Assembly: GCA_947168935.1 (NCBI GenBank)
Contig: CAMVNV010000024.1
Location: 1 to 34,748 of the forward strand
Length of the DNA stretch: 34,748 nt
From: an uncultured Butyrivibrio sp.
GTDB lineage: Bacteria > Bacillota > Clostridia > Lachnospirales > Lachnospiraceae
Direction of reading: 5' to 3'
This document shows positions 9,240-17,966 of the stretch, piece by piece. The notes under the pieces were generated by a model. That model worked only from the letters and a program-made list of their open reading frames with translations. It ran no database searches and had not been told where the DNA came from. Within the stretch, counting starts at the first letter, position 1. Each line of letters opens with the position of its first letter. Position numbers and translations under genes: made by a program.

Positions 9240-10757
9240 ATGAAAAAAGCGACAATAAAGAGAATCCTTGCGGGTGCATGTGCATTAGCGGTAGCAGTAC
9301 TTTTACCGCTTACCACATCTGCAGCCGAAAGAAGTTACTCATATATTTATGATTACTGGGGAGATGTACAGGATGCACCTAATGCATATACTTGCAGTAA
9401 AGTATTTACATCATCCGAGCTTGGACTTGATGTAAAGCTTAAATCTCCACAGGGACTTACAGTTGTAGGTAATAAGATCTATATCTGTGATACAGGTAAT
9501 AACAGAATAATAGAGCTTAACAGACCTACTCCTCAGGTACTTGAGGTTGAAAGGATCATCGATTCTTTCAAGGGTGCAGATAACAATACATTTGCATCAC
9601 CCTCAGACATTCAGGTATCAGAAGATGGCAATTTCTTCATCGCTGATACAGGTAATGCAAGAATCTTAAAGCTTGATAAAGATCTTAACTACATAATGGA
9701 ATTCACAAAGCCCAATGACAATACACTTGATCCGGCGCTTGTATTCCAGCCTACTAAGATCTCTGTTGACTCAGCTGAACGTGTATACTGTGTAGCATCC
9801 GGTATTAACAAAGGTCTTGTTAAATACGAAGATGACGGAACATTCGCAGGTTTCGTAGGTGCAACACCGGTTACATACAACTGGACAGATTATATCTGGA
9901 AGAAGTTTGCAACACAGGAGCAGAGAGCTCTCATGCAGAACTTCGTTCCAACACAGTACGATAACCTCTATATGGATCATGAAGGATTCATATATGCAGT
10001 TACTGGTTCAGGCGATTCGCTTGATATCAAGAATGGTAGCGTTGATGTAGTAAGAAAACTGAATCTTATGGGTAGCGACATCCTTGTAAGAAACGGTGAA
10101 TGGCCTATCATTGGTGATCTGTATATGGGTAACGGCGGCGGATATGAAGGCGCATCCTATTTTACAGATGTTACATGCTTTGATAATGACATCTATGTAT
10201 GTCTTGATAAGAACAGAGGAAGACTCTTTGCTTATGATGATCAGGGTAACATGGTAATCGCATTTGGTGGTAACGGTAACATGGATGGTTACTTCAGAAG
10301 ACCAGTAGCTATTGACCATATGGACTACGATCTGTTCGTTCTCGATGAACTTGATTGTGCTATTACTCTTTTCACAACAACAGAGTTTGGTCAGCAGATC
10401 TACGAAGCTATCGATCAGTTCGATAAAGGCTTCTATGAAGAATCTGAACAGTCCTGGCGTCAGGTTATGGCCCTTGATGGTAACTATGATCTTGCTTATA
10501 TAGGAATTGGTAGAGCACTCCTTCGTCAGAAAGATTATAAGGGAGCTATGGAATACTTCGAACTCAAGTATGACGCTGAAAACTATTCCAAGGCCTATAA
10601 ACAGTATAGAAAGCAATGGGTAGAAGAACATATTGTTCAGATTGTAATTGTTATTCTGGCTATATTCCTCATTCCACTTAGCATCGATAAATACAAGAAG
10701 ATCAAGTGGGAAATAGAAAAGGCTGAATTAGATGAATTGAAACGTAACGGAGGATGA
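9240..10757 (+). CDS. Exported NHL-repeat protein with TPR segment and C-terminal membrane anchor
   Basis: A strong AAGGAGGGG (9230-9238) precedes the ATG almost directly. The 505-residue product has a signal peptide ending near TTSAAE (residues 1-29). Several NHL beta-propeller blades follow, such as SPQGLTVVGNKIYICDTGNN and SPSDIQVSEDGNFFIADTGN. A TPR-like helical region lies at about 395-460 (FYEESEQSWRQVMALDGNYD and ALLRQKDYKGAMEYFELKYD). The protein ends with a transmembrane helix (about 470-488) and a charged cytoplasmic tail. The propeller and TPR should therefore sit outside the cell, tethered to the membrane. Its place between importer genes suggests a scaffold or docking role for the binding protein, glycan or DUF5696 protein. 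That role is inference; the domains are seen. Confidence 0.82.
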   Translation: MKKATIKRILAGACALAVAVLLPLTTSAAERSYSYIYDYWGDVQDAPNAYTCSKVFTSSELGLDVKLKSPQGLTVVGNKIYICDTGNNRIIELNRPTPQVLEVERIIDSFKGADNNTFASPSDIQVSEDGNFFIADTGNARILKLDKDLNYIMEFTKPNDNTLDPALVFQPTKISVDSAERVYCVASGINKGLVKYEDDGTFAGFVGATPVTYNWTDYIWKKFATQEQRALMQNFVPTQYDNLYMDHEGFIYAVTGSGDSLDIKNGSVDVVRKLNLMGSDILVRNGEWPIIGDLYMGNGGGYEGASYFTDVTCFDNDIYVCLDKNRGRLFAYDDQGNMVIAFGGNGNMDGYFRRPVAIDHMDYDLFVLDELDCAITLFTTTEFGQQIYEAIDQFDKGFYEESEQSWRQVMALDGNYDLAYIGIGRALLRQKDYKGAMEYFELKYDAENYSKAYKQYRKQWVEEHIVQIVIVILAIFLIPLSIDKYKKIKWEIEKAELDELKRNGG

Positions 10758-10758
10758 T

Positions 10759-11415
10759 ATGCTTCAAGTTGTTTTACAAAAGGAAAAAAGGAATAAATAC
10801 CTGGATTCGTTAAAGTTTGCCTTGTATTGCATGTCTCATCCTCTTGATGGTTTCTGGGATCTGACTCATGAAAAACGAGGAACAATGGCTGCGGCCAATA
10901 CGATTCTTATTGCGACAGTATTGATTCGTGTTTTGAAGCTTAGATATACAAGCTTCGTAATAGAGACGGTTTACTGGGAAGACTTAAATATTTTCTTATA
11001 CATTGCAAGTATTCTTTTTCCTCTTGCATTGTGGGTAATAGGAAACTGGGGACTTACAACTCTCTTTGATGGTAAAGGAAGACTTGGTCAGGTTTACATG
11101 GCAACATGTTACGGTCTTACTCCTTATCCACTTATCCAGCTTCCGCTGATGATATTCAGTAATTATGTAACTGTTGATGAACGTGAGTTCTATTCAGTAC
11201 TTAGTGGAATCTCTCTCGTATTTGCTGCATTACTTATAGTAACAGCCATGGGACAGATACATGAGTTTTCATTTGGTAAAAATATCCTGTTCACAATATT
11301 CACACTTTTTGCGATGCTGGTAATGATTTTTATCCTGATGATTTTCTTCAGTATGATTTCACAGGGCGTAGCTTACTTTATCTCTTTGGGTAAAGAATTT
11401 CTATTTAGGTTGTAA
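10759..11415 (+). CDS. Yip1-family polytopic membrane protein
   Basis: This 218-residue protein begins two bases after the previous stop, with ACGGAGG (10747-10753) as ribosome site. It has a soluble N-terminal stretch (LKFALYCMSHPLDGFWDLTHEKRG) and about five hydrophobic helices. The pattern HPLDGFWDL, GNWGLTTLFDGKGRLGQVY and TCYGLTPYPLIQLPL matches bacterial Yip1-domain proteins that sit in ABC sugar-transport operons of Firmicutes. Its biochemical role is unknown. The tight packing (ATG of the next frame overlaps its stop) implies a job with the same importer, perhaps in assembling or placing the membrane complex. Confidence 0.78.
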   Translation: MLQVVLQKEKRNKYLDSLKFALYCMSHPLDGFWDLTHEKRGTMAAANTILIATVLIRVLKLRYTSFVIETVYWEDLNIFLYIASILFPLALWVIGNWGLTTLFDGKGRLGQVYMATCYGLTPYPLIQLPLMIFSNYVTVDEREFYSVLSGISLVFAALLIVTAMGQIHEFSFGKNILFTIFTLFAMLVMIFILMIFFSMISQGVAYFISLGKEFLFRL

Positions 11416-11426
11416 TGGGAGCAAAT

Positions 11427-14024
11427 ATGAAAAAAGAATTGACAGAAAGACAGGTCGAGAGACGAAACGCCATAAAAGAAACTCTCAAGAGTATGATTGC
11501 TCCTGTAATATTCCTGGCAATAATCGGAGCGATTATATTTGCGGTAGTTACTTATCAGAATGCGGAAGTCCCACCTGAGATTATCGAACCAAATGCATAT
11601 AATGATGAGATCGAAGGTCCTGTAGTACTTGAAAATGATTCATTAAAGTTTACTATGGATCCCGAAACTACTCAGTTTGAACTGCTTGTAAAGTCAAGTG
11701 GAAAAACATGGAAGTCTTGTCCAGAAGGAAGTGAAGATGATCCCATCGCACTTACTGAGGAAAAGGGTAAACTTCAGTCAACACTGGTTATGTCATATAA
11801 CACAGAGGCTGGTCTTGAGACTACATACGATTCATATAACTATTCAGTAAAGAATAAGATTTATGAAGTAATTCCCGGTGAAGATCAGATCGAAGTTAAA
11901 TATTCTCTTGGTCAGGTTGAGAAGGAATATGTAATTCCTCCTGTATGTACTGCAGAGGATTTCGAAAAGTGGACAGGAGCAATGTCCAAAGAAGGTCTTA
12001 ATATCGTCGGTGAGTATTACAAAAAGTATGATATTAATAATCTTGGTAAAAAGGATAATAAAGACGAACTTCTTGCAAATTACCCTATTATCGAGTCAAC
12101 TGTAATTTATGTACTTCGTCCTTCTACAAAGGAAAACGTTAAAAAAGCAATTCAGTCTTACTTTGAAGAAGCAGGATATACATATGAGCAGTATCTTGCA
12201 GATAAAGAACTTGATCTTTCTGAATCTGTATCAGATAAGCCTATCTTCAATGTAAATGTTATTTACAGACTTGAAGGTGATGAGCTTGTTGTAGAAGTAC
12301 CACTTCAGGAGCTTGAGTATAAGTCAGAGTATCCAATCTATACTCTTACAGTACTTCCATTCTTCGGAGCAGGTGGTAAAGAGGATCAGGGATTCATGAT
12401 GGTTCCTGAAGGCGGCGGAGCAATCATCAACTTCAACAATGGAAAGACAACACAGAACAGCTATTACGCTAACGTTTATGGATGGGATATGTGCCTTTCA
12501 CGTAAAGCACTCGTTCATAACACAAGAGCAACATTTGGCGTATTTGGTGTATCACAGGGCGATGATTCCTTTATCTGTGTACTTGAAGACGGTAAGTCAT
12601 ATGCTTCAGTTCAGGCTGATATATCTGGTAAGAACAACAGCTATAACTATGTAAATGCTGTATACAGTATCTGCCAGAGAGAGCAGTATGAAGTAGCTGA
12701 TATCGCTAACTCAGAGATTTATAAGTACGTTCAGGATCTTCCTGATGAAGTGCTTACACAGAGATATAAATTCGTAGATTCAGGCAGCTATGTTGATATG
12801 GCTAAGGGATATGGATCATATCTCCAGAACAAGTATGGCGATTACATGTCTCTTAACTCAGATACAGAAGCTCCTGTAGAAGTTGAGATCCTTGGAGCAG
12901 TAGATAAGGTTAAGCAGATCGTTGGTGTTCCGGTATCAAGACCACTTCCTCTTACAACATTTGAAGAGGCACAGGGAATAATTGCAGACTTAAATGGTCA
13001 GGGCTTTAATAACATGTCAGTTAAGATGACAGGTTGGTGCAATGGCGGTGTAAGTCAGAAAATCCTTAAGGATGTTGATCTTGTAAGCGGCCTTGGCGGC
13101 AAAAAAGGTCTTACATCACTTACAGATTATGCAGCTTCTCAGAATGTAAATATTTACTTCAACGGTGTTACACAGTACGAATACAATTCAACAATTTTTG
13201 ATGGATTCTTCTCTTATACAGATGCAGCTAAGTTCATTACAAAAGAAAGAGCAGAGCTTTATCAGTACAGTGCAGTAACATATGCTCAGAGAGAGGGCGC
13301 AGATACATATTATCTTCTTCATACAGACCTTGCAGGAGAGTGCGCTGACAACCTTGTAAACTATGCATCATCATTTGGAGCAGGCGTTTCATTTGAGGAT
13401 GATGGTAAAGACCTTTCTGCTGACTACTATGTTAACAAGCCATATTCAAGAGAGGCAGTACTTAACCTCCAGACAGAGAGATTCAAGGCTATCAATGATG
13501 CAGGCCAGAACCTGATGGTAAATATGGGTAATGACTACGCAGTTCCATATGCAAGTATGGTTACAAGCATGGATCTTCGTGGTAATGACTATACAATTCT
13601 TGATGAGTGTATTCCATTCTATCAGCTTGCTATACACGGTTATGTAAACTATACAGGCTATCCGCTTAATATTTGCGGTGATGATGTACAGCAGCTTTTA
13701 TACAGTGCTGAATATGGCGCAGGCCTTTCTTTCACAGTTATGAAAGAATCTTCATTTGCACTGCAGAAGACATTATATACAGAGTACTATGGATCTGATT
13801 ATGATGCTTGGCGCGACAGAATGGTAGAGTATTACACAAGATACAATACAGAACTTGGACATGTATTTAATCAGGAAATGGTAGATCATCAGAACATTAC
13901 AGGTACACTTTCTGTTACAACTTATGCAGATGGTACCAAAGTATATGTTAACTATGATTTTGAAGATACAACAGCAGATGGTCAGACTATTCCTGCCAGA
14001 GATTATCTGGTAGTAAGATCATGA
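11427..14024 (+). CDS. DUF5696-type membrane-anchored, glycosidase-like protein
   Basis: The ATG at 11427 has GGGAG five bases upstream and is preferred over the ATG at 11415, which overlaps the previous stop. The 865-residue product has one N-terminal helix (SMIAPVIFLAIIGAIIFAVV) and a large extracytoplasmic part. The N-terminal half is beta-rich (FTMDPETTQFELLVKSSGKT). The C-terminal half reads like a TIM-barrel hydrolase with alternating strands and acidic clusters: NMSVKMTGWCNGG near residue 530, LLHTDLAGE near 630, FEDDGKDLSADY near 655 and ILDECIPFYQ near 724. A short beta-sandwich closes the protein. I recognise it as the DUF5696 family found beside sugar permeases in Paenibacillus and Lachnospiraceae. 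A catalytic activity is inference; it could equally be a non-catalytic glycan-binding barrel. Confidence 0.75.
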   Translation: MKKELTERQVERRNAIKETLKSMIAPVIFLAIIGAIIFAVVTYQNAEVPPEIIEPNAYNDEIEGPVVLENDSLKFTMDPETTQFELLVKSSGKTWKSCPEGSEDDPIALTEEKGKLQSTLVMSYNTEAGLETTYDSYNYSVKNKIYEVIPGEDQIEVKYSLGQVEKEYVIPPVCTAEDFEKWTGAMSKEGLNIVGEYYKKYDINNLGKKDNKDELLANYPIIESTVIYVLRPSTKENVKKAIQSYFEEAGYTYEQYLADKELDLSESVSDKPIFNVNVIYRLEGDELVVEVPLQELEYKSEYPIYTLTVLPFFGAGGKEDQGFMMVPEGGGAIINFNNGKTTQNSYYANVYGWDMCLSRKALVHNTRATFGVFGVSQGDDSFICVLEDGKSYASVQADISGKNNSYNYVNAVYSICQREQYEVADIANSEIYKYVQDLPDEVLTQRYKFVDSGSYVDMAKGYGSYLQNKYGDYMSLNSDTEAPVEVEILGAVDKVKQIVGVPVSRPLPLTTFEEAQGIIADLNGQGFNNMSVKMTGWCNGGVSQKILKDVDLVSGLGGKKGLTSLTDYAASQNVNIYFNGVTQYEYNSTIFDGFFSYTDAAKFITKERAELYQYSAVTYAQREGADTYYLLHTDLAGECADNLVNYASSFGAGVSFEDDGKDLSADYYVNKPYSREAVLNLQTERFKAINDAGQNLMVNMGNDYAVPYASMVTSMDLRGNDYTILDECIPFYQLAIHGYVNYTGYPLNICGDDVQQLLYSAEYGAGLSFTVMKESSFALQKTLYTEYYGSDYDAWRDRMVEYYTRYNTELGHVFNQEMVDHQNITGTLSVTTYADGTKVYVNYDFEDTTADGQTIPARDYLVVRS

Positions 14025-14038
14025 GCGGAAAGGATTTG

Positions 14039-14950
14039 ATGATGAAGAAGCAAAAGAATAAACTGGCAGGTCTTCAAAAGAGAAAAGCCATTGCCGGATA
14101 TTGTTTTATATCGCCATTTATTATTGGATTCCTTGCCTTTATGGTCAAGCCTCTGTTTCAGTCACTTCACATGAGCTTTTCAGAAGTAAGTCTTGGATCC
14201 GGTAACTTCTCACTTGCTTTAAACGGAATAGAAAACTTTAAGTATGCATTTAGAGTTGATCCGGAATATACAAGACTTCTTGTAGAAGAGCTTGGAAGAA
14301 TGGTTGTTTATTCACTGGCGATTATAGTATTTTCCTTTTTTGTAGCACTTATTCTTAATCAGAAGTTCAAAGGAAGAGCACTTGTTCGTGCGATATTCTT
14401 CCTTCCGGTTATTCTTTCATCCGGTGTTATTCTCGGACTTGAAACTAATAACCAGCTTATGGCTACACTTGCAGCACAGATCGAAGATTCAACAGGCGGT
14501 GTAAGTATCACAGCTGCACTTGAGGAAATACTTAGAACATCAGGTGTTGGTGTTAGAGCTTTTGAGAAGGTCTTCGAAGTAATTGATAATATCTATGATG
14601 TAGCAATTGCATCAGGTATCCAGATCATTATTTTCCTTTCAGGCCTTCAGACAATATCAAGCAGTATGTATGAAGCTGCTGATATCGAAGGATGTACAAA
14701 GTGGGAGAGTCTTTGGAAGATCACTTTCCCTATGATAAGCTCCATGTTCCTTGTTAACTGGATTTATACAGTAGTTGACTTCTGCATGAGATCAGATAAC
14801 GCAGTAATCGAGAAGATTCAGTCTGTTATGATCGATCAGATGCAGTACGGAAGAGCTTCAGCGATGTCATGGGTATATTTCGTGGTTATCCTGGCATTTA
14901 TAGGAATCTCATCATACCTGATCTCCAAGGAGGTTTACTACTATGACTAA
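14039..14950 (+). CDS. CUT1 sugar ABC transporter permease, second importer
   Basis: This is the first permease of a second importer, about 303 residues from the ATG at 14039. GGAAAGGA (14027-14034) supports starting at 14039 or 14042 rather than at the ATGA-overlapping ATG at 14021. Hydrophobic helices begin at GYCFISPFIIGFLAFMVKPL. The EAA loop reads EAADIEGCTKWESLW followed by KITFPMISS. There is an unusually long extracytoplasmic loop (about ETNNQLMATLAAQIEDSTGG to the helix at IIIFLSGLQ), of a kind seen in LplB-like permeases. It ends inside the start region of the next gene. Confidence 0.92.
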   Translation: MMKKQKNKLAGLQKRKAIAGYCFISPFIIGFLAFMVKPLFQSLHMSFSEVSLGSGNFSLALNGIENFKYAFRVDPEYTRLLVEELGRMVVYSLAIIVFSFFVALILNQKFKGRALVRAIFFLPVILSSGVILGLETNNQLMATLAAQIEDSTGGVSITAALEEILRTSGVGVRAFEKVFEVIDNIYDVAIASGIQIIIFLSGLQTISSSMYEAADIEGCTKWESLWKITFPMISSMFLVNWIYTVVDFCMRSDNAVIEKIQSVMIDQMQYGRASAMSWVYFVVILAFIGISSYLISKEVYYYD

Positions 14951-15944
14951 AGCAAAGAATATCGATAAGCTTGGTTTCTGGGAGAGAAACAAGCGTTCCG
15001 GTGGATATCTTTTAAGAAAAAAAATTATAGAGATAGGTGTGAGCGTTTGCAGATTTATACTTCTGTTTGGAATGTGCTTCCTGATCCTTCAGCCTATTCT
15101 GAACAAGATATCAGTAAGCTTTATGACAGAGCAGGATCTGTACAACCCAATTGTTACAAATATTCCTGAGCACTTTACAACAGCTAACTACAAGATGGCC
15201 TCAGACGTTATGTCTTATCCTACAGCACTTGTGAATTCAATTATTATCTCACTTACTATCGCTGTCTTACAGATTGCTGTATGTACACTTGTTGGATATG
15301 GTTTTGCAAGATTCAAGTTCCCGCTTAAGAAAATGTGGTTTGCTTGTGTAATACTTGTAATCCTTATTCCTCCGCAGACAATTGTCAGCTCACTTTATCT
15401 GCACTTCAGATTCTTTGATATTCTTGGAATCCTTAACCTTATTACAGGTCAGACAATTAACCTTCGTGGTTCCAAGCTTCCATACTATCTGATGAGTGCA
15501 ACCTGTATGGGACTTAAGAATGGTCTTTACATCTACATGATCAGACAGTTCTTTAGAAACATACCTGAAGATATGGAAGAGGCTGCATACGTTGATGGAT
15601 GCGGAATGCTTAGAACATTTTTAAGAATCATGCTTCCACAGAGTAAGCCAATCCTTTCATCCTGTTTCCTGTTTGCATTTGTATGGCAGTGGACAGACGG
15701 ATTCTACTCCAAGATGTTCCTTGGTACAACACCACTTGTAAGTACATCACTTGCAAGAATCGTTGATTCACTTGGTGCTTACATCCAGAGAATTTCCGGA
15801 ATTAAGACAACTATTTCTGTTGCTTATTCCAACTGTATCTTATCAACAGGTACACTTATGATCATCTTACCTCTTATTATTATTTACCTCTTCGCACAGA
15901 GAGCATTTGTTGAAAGTATCAGTGCAACAGGTATTAAGATGTAA
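14943..15944 (+). CDS. CUT1 carbohydrate ABC transporter permease, second importer
   Basis: This 333-residue permease overlaps the previous gene by eight bases. Its AAGGAGG (14927-14933) lies within the upstream coding sequence nine bases before the ATG, a typical coupled arrangement. Six helices are seen, starting at FILLFGMCFLILQPILNKI, with the EAA loop EEAAYVDGCGMLRTFL followed by RIMLPQSKPI. With the previous protein it makes the channel of the second importer. The binding protein for this pair is most likely the lipoprotein encoded at 16368, separated by a leader with its own signals. Confidence 0.92.
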   Translation: MTKAKNIDKLGFWERNKRSGGYLLRKKIIEIGVSVCRFILLFGMCFLILQPILNKISVSFMTEQDLYNPIVTNIPEHFTTANYKMASDVMSYPTALVNSIIISLTIAVLQIAVCTLVGYGFARFKFPLKKMWFACVILVILIPPQTIVSSLYLHFRFFDILGILNLITGQTINLRGSKLPYYLMSATCMGLKNGLYIYMIRQFFRNIPEDMEEAAYVDGCGMLRTFLRIMLPQSKPILSSCFLFAFVWQWTDGFYSKMFLGTTPLVSTSLARIVDSLGAYIQRISGIKTTISVAYSNCILSTGTLMIILPLIIIYLFAQRAFVESISATGIKM

Positions 15945-15951
15945 TATTATA

Positions 15952-15986
15952 GTTACTGAAACTATTGAAATAATAGTTTCAGTAAC
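15952..15986 (+). other. Perfect 15-bp hairpin at the 3' end of the permease operon
   Basis: GTTACTGAAACTATT (15952-15966) pairs perfectly with AATAGTTTCAGTAAC (15972-15986) around a five-base loop, eight bases after the permease stop. It is followed by a run of A, not T, so it lacks the U-tract of an intrinsic terminator. An mRNA 3'-end stabiliser or processing site separating permease from binding-protein expression fits better. Confidence 0.6.
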
Positions 15987-16367
15987 AAAAAAAGTATTAT
16001 GTGAATCTCAAAAAACTTTTTGGGTAACTATTAATAACATAATTTCTTTAAAACTGTAACAGTGACGAAATTATTACCTAAGAATCGTTCAATATGTTCA
16101 TAGTTTTTGTGCGAAATGTTTGGTAATATGAGTAGGGGGTTAGTTTTCTGGCTCATTCGTAATTAGATCTATAATGAACAAGTCAGTATACTAGTTCTAA
16201 ATAAATTCCACATTTTGATAATTGAATAAGATAGTCTTTATAAGATGTATGGATCAAATCTGAAGTTTGAAATTAGGGTTGACTGTCAGGTTTGTATTGA
16301 GAAGGCGAAGATGCCCACTAATTAGTGGTTATCGATATTAAATTTTTTCTTATGAAGGAGGAAAAAT
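15987..16367 (+). promoter_or_regulatory. Leader of the solute-binding-protein gene, with a predicted promoter
   Basis: This non-coding stretch of about 380 bases holds a plausible sigma-A promoter, TTGATA (16217-16222), an 18-base spacer, and TATAAG (16241-16246). Transcription would start near 16253 and leave a leader of about 115 bases. A second TATAAT lies at 16170-16175 without a good -35. The leader contains the palindrome listed separately and an AAGGAGG (16354-16360) seven bases before the ATG. No gene is seen. A separate promoter fits the usual need for more binding protein than permease. Confidence 0.45.
16315..16328. promoter_or_regulatory. Perfect 14-bp palindrome, possible operator
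   Basis: CCACTAATTAGTGG is a perfect palindrome about 60 bases downstream of the predicted transcription start and 39 bases before the binding-protein ATG. It could be an operator for a repressor acting as a roadblock, or a small hairpin in the leader RNA. The binding regulator is unknown. Confidence 0.35.
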
Positions 16368-17843
16368 ATGAAAAAGCAGTTAGCAAACAAAGCAATTGCA
16401 GTAGCTACAATTACAGCTATGTCAGCAGGAGTTGTTGCTTGTGGCGGATCAAACGATGCAGGTAATGACGCAAGCACAACAGCAGGTGGAGACAGCACAC
16501 AGGCTACAGATACAGCTAATAATGATGCTACAGAAGCTCCAGCTGAGGACGAGGGTCCACAGATCATCACAGATGAGAATGGTAATCCTATCGACCTTGG
16601 TGGTATGGAAATCGTTGTACGTGACTGGTGGTCACCTGAAGAGCCAGCTGAGCCTTCAAACGACTATGAGGAATCACTTGACGAGTATCGTGAGTGGATC
16701 CAGGAGACATACAACTTCAAGATTAAGCAGGTTGCTATTTCTGACTGGGGAACAACACCACAGGATTTCGTAGACTACGTTACAACAGGTGGCGACGATG
16801 TTAACTATGTATTCATCCTCAGAGGTGATGCAGCTATCGTTTCTGCTATGAGCAACGGTCTTATGTATGATCTTTCTACACTTGACTGCCTTGATTTCAC
16901 AAAGGATAAGTACACACTTAACCTTATTCACGAGCAGTATGCTAAGGGTGATTCGATCTATGCTATGTCAGCAGGTCTTGCTGAGCCTCGTACAGGTGTT
17001 TACTTCAACAAGAGACTCCTTACAGAAGCTGGTATCGATCCTGAAAGCATTTATGACATGCAGGCAGATGGCACATGGACATGGGATAAGTTCGAGGAAA
17101 TGATGGCTAAGTGTCAGAGAGATACAGATAACGATGGTATCGATGATGTTTACGGTCTTACACTTAACGAAGGTGTTATGACAACAGAAGCTGTATTCTC
17201 AAATGGCGGTTCATACGTTTCTAAGGATGCTGATGGTAACTATGTATACAACCTTGAAGCTCCTGAAACACAGGAAGCTCTTGAGTGGTGCGTAGATATG
17301 TACAACAAGTTCGATAACCACGATCCTGAAGGCGCTGAGTGGGATTACTACAAAGAAGAGTTCGTTCAGGGACACGCAGCTTTCATGGTAGAAGATGAGT
17401 ACGCTGGCGGACCTAGCGCATTCCTTGCAGATATGGAAGACGAAGTTGGTTTCGTAATGTTCCCTAAGGGACCTCAGATGGATCACTACATCAACGTTTG
17501 GAGCAACAACCCAGCTGCAATTCCTGGATGCTATGATGCAGACAGAGCTTGGAAGATCGCATTTGCTTATGATCTTTACACAGAAGCACCTGCTGGATAC
17601 GAAGATTACAACGGATTCCTTTCAACAGCTCGTCAGGGTGTATTTGATGAAAGAGCAATCACAGAGACAATCACAATGATGTCTGAGCAGGAATATGGTA
17701 CAGTTGCATACCACGACATGATCCCTAACCTTTCACTTGGTCAGGATCTTGTATGGAGCATCGGACCTAACGCTGACGTAGCAGCTCTTACAGAAGCAAT
17801 TGCTGATACATGGAAGGCTTATATCGACGAAGCTAACAAATAA
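16368..17843 (+). CDS. Lipoprotein sugar-binding protein (ABC family 1)
   Basis: The 491-residue protein has a lipoprotein signal with lipobox GVVAC (lipid-attached Cys25). A Gly/Ser/Thr/Asp-rich tether (about residues 26-65) lifts the binding domain off the membrane. Family-1 solute-binding features follow: GGMEIVVRDWW, SAGLAEPRTGVYFNKRLLTE, DTDNDGIDDVYGLTLNEG and MFPKGPQMDHYINVW. It binds a sugar or oligosaccharide for an importer, most likely the permease pair directly upstream. The tether segment DTDNDGIDDVYG resembles a calcium-binding loop, common in this group. Its codon choice is strongly biased to a few codons, which suggests high expression. The exact ligand is unknown; locus content suggests xylo-oligosaccharides. 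Confidence 0.94.
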   Translation: MKKQLANKAIAVATITAMSAGVVACGGSNDAGNDASTTAGGDSTQATDTANNDATEAPAEDEGPQIITDENGNPIDLGGMEIVVRDWWSPEEPAEPSNDYEESLDEYREWIQETYNFKIKQVAISDWGTTPQDFVDYVTTGGDDVNYVFILRGDAAIVSAMSNGLMYDLSTLDCLDFTKDKYTLNLIHEQYAKGDSIYAMSAGLAEPRTGVYFNKRLLTEAGIDPESIYDMQADGTWTWDKFEEMMAKCQRDTDNDGIDDVYGLTLNEGVMTTEAVFSNGGSYVSKDADGNYVYNLEAPETQEALEWCVDMYNKFDNHDPEGAEWDYYKEEFVQGHAAFMVEDEYAGGPSAFLADMEDEVGFVMFPKGPQMDHYINVWSNNPAAIPGCYDADRAWKIAFAYDLYTEAPAGYEDYNGFLSTARQGVFDERAITETITMMSEQEYGTVAYHDMIPNLSLGQDLVWSIGPNADVAALTEAIADTWKAYIDEANK

Positions 17844-17891
17844 TTAGACTTTTTATATAACTAATATATAAATAGTATAATTGTGTAATTT

Positions 17892-17923
17892 AAGAGGCGG
17901 TGCTATTGCATCGCCTCTTTTTT
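17892..17923 (+). terminator. Strong intrinsic terminator of the binding-protein transcript
   Basis: AAGAGGCGGTGC (17892-17903) pairs with GCATCGCCTCTT (17908-17919), with one G-U pair and a four-base TATT loop, and runs into six T at 17918-17923. It closes the transport region. Confidence 0.93.
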
Positions 17924-17966
17924 AAAAAATTTTTATGATCAATGGTGATAGGAAGGGTATTTAAGA

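Noticed and set aside
10008-10631. 207-codon open frame on the - strand
   Set aside because: It lies entirely antisense to the NHL-repeat gene, whose motifs, signal peptide and ribosome site are clear; the - strand translation is low-complexity and has no recognisable domain.
15952-15990. Ordinary intrinsic terminator after the permease operon
   Set aside because: The hairpin is followed by A, not T, on the + strand, and the - strand side has no clean T-run either; reported as an RNA element instead.
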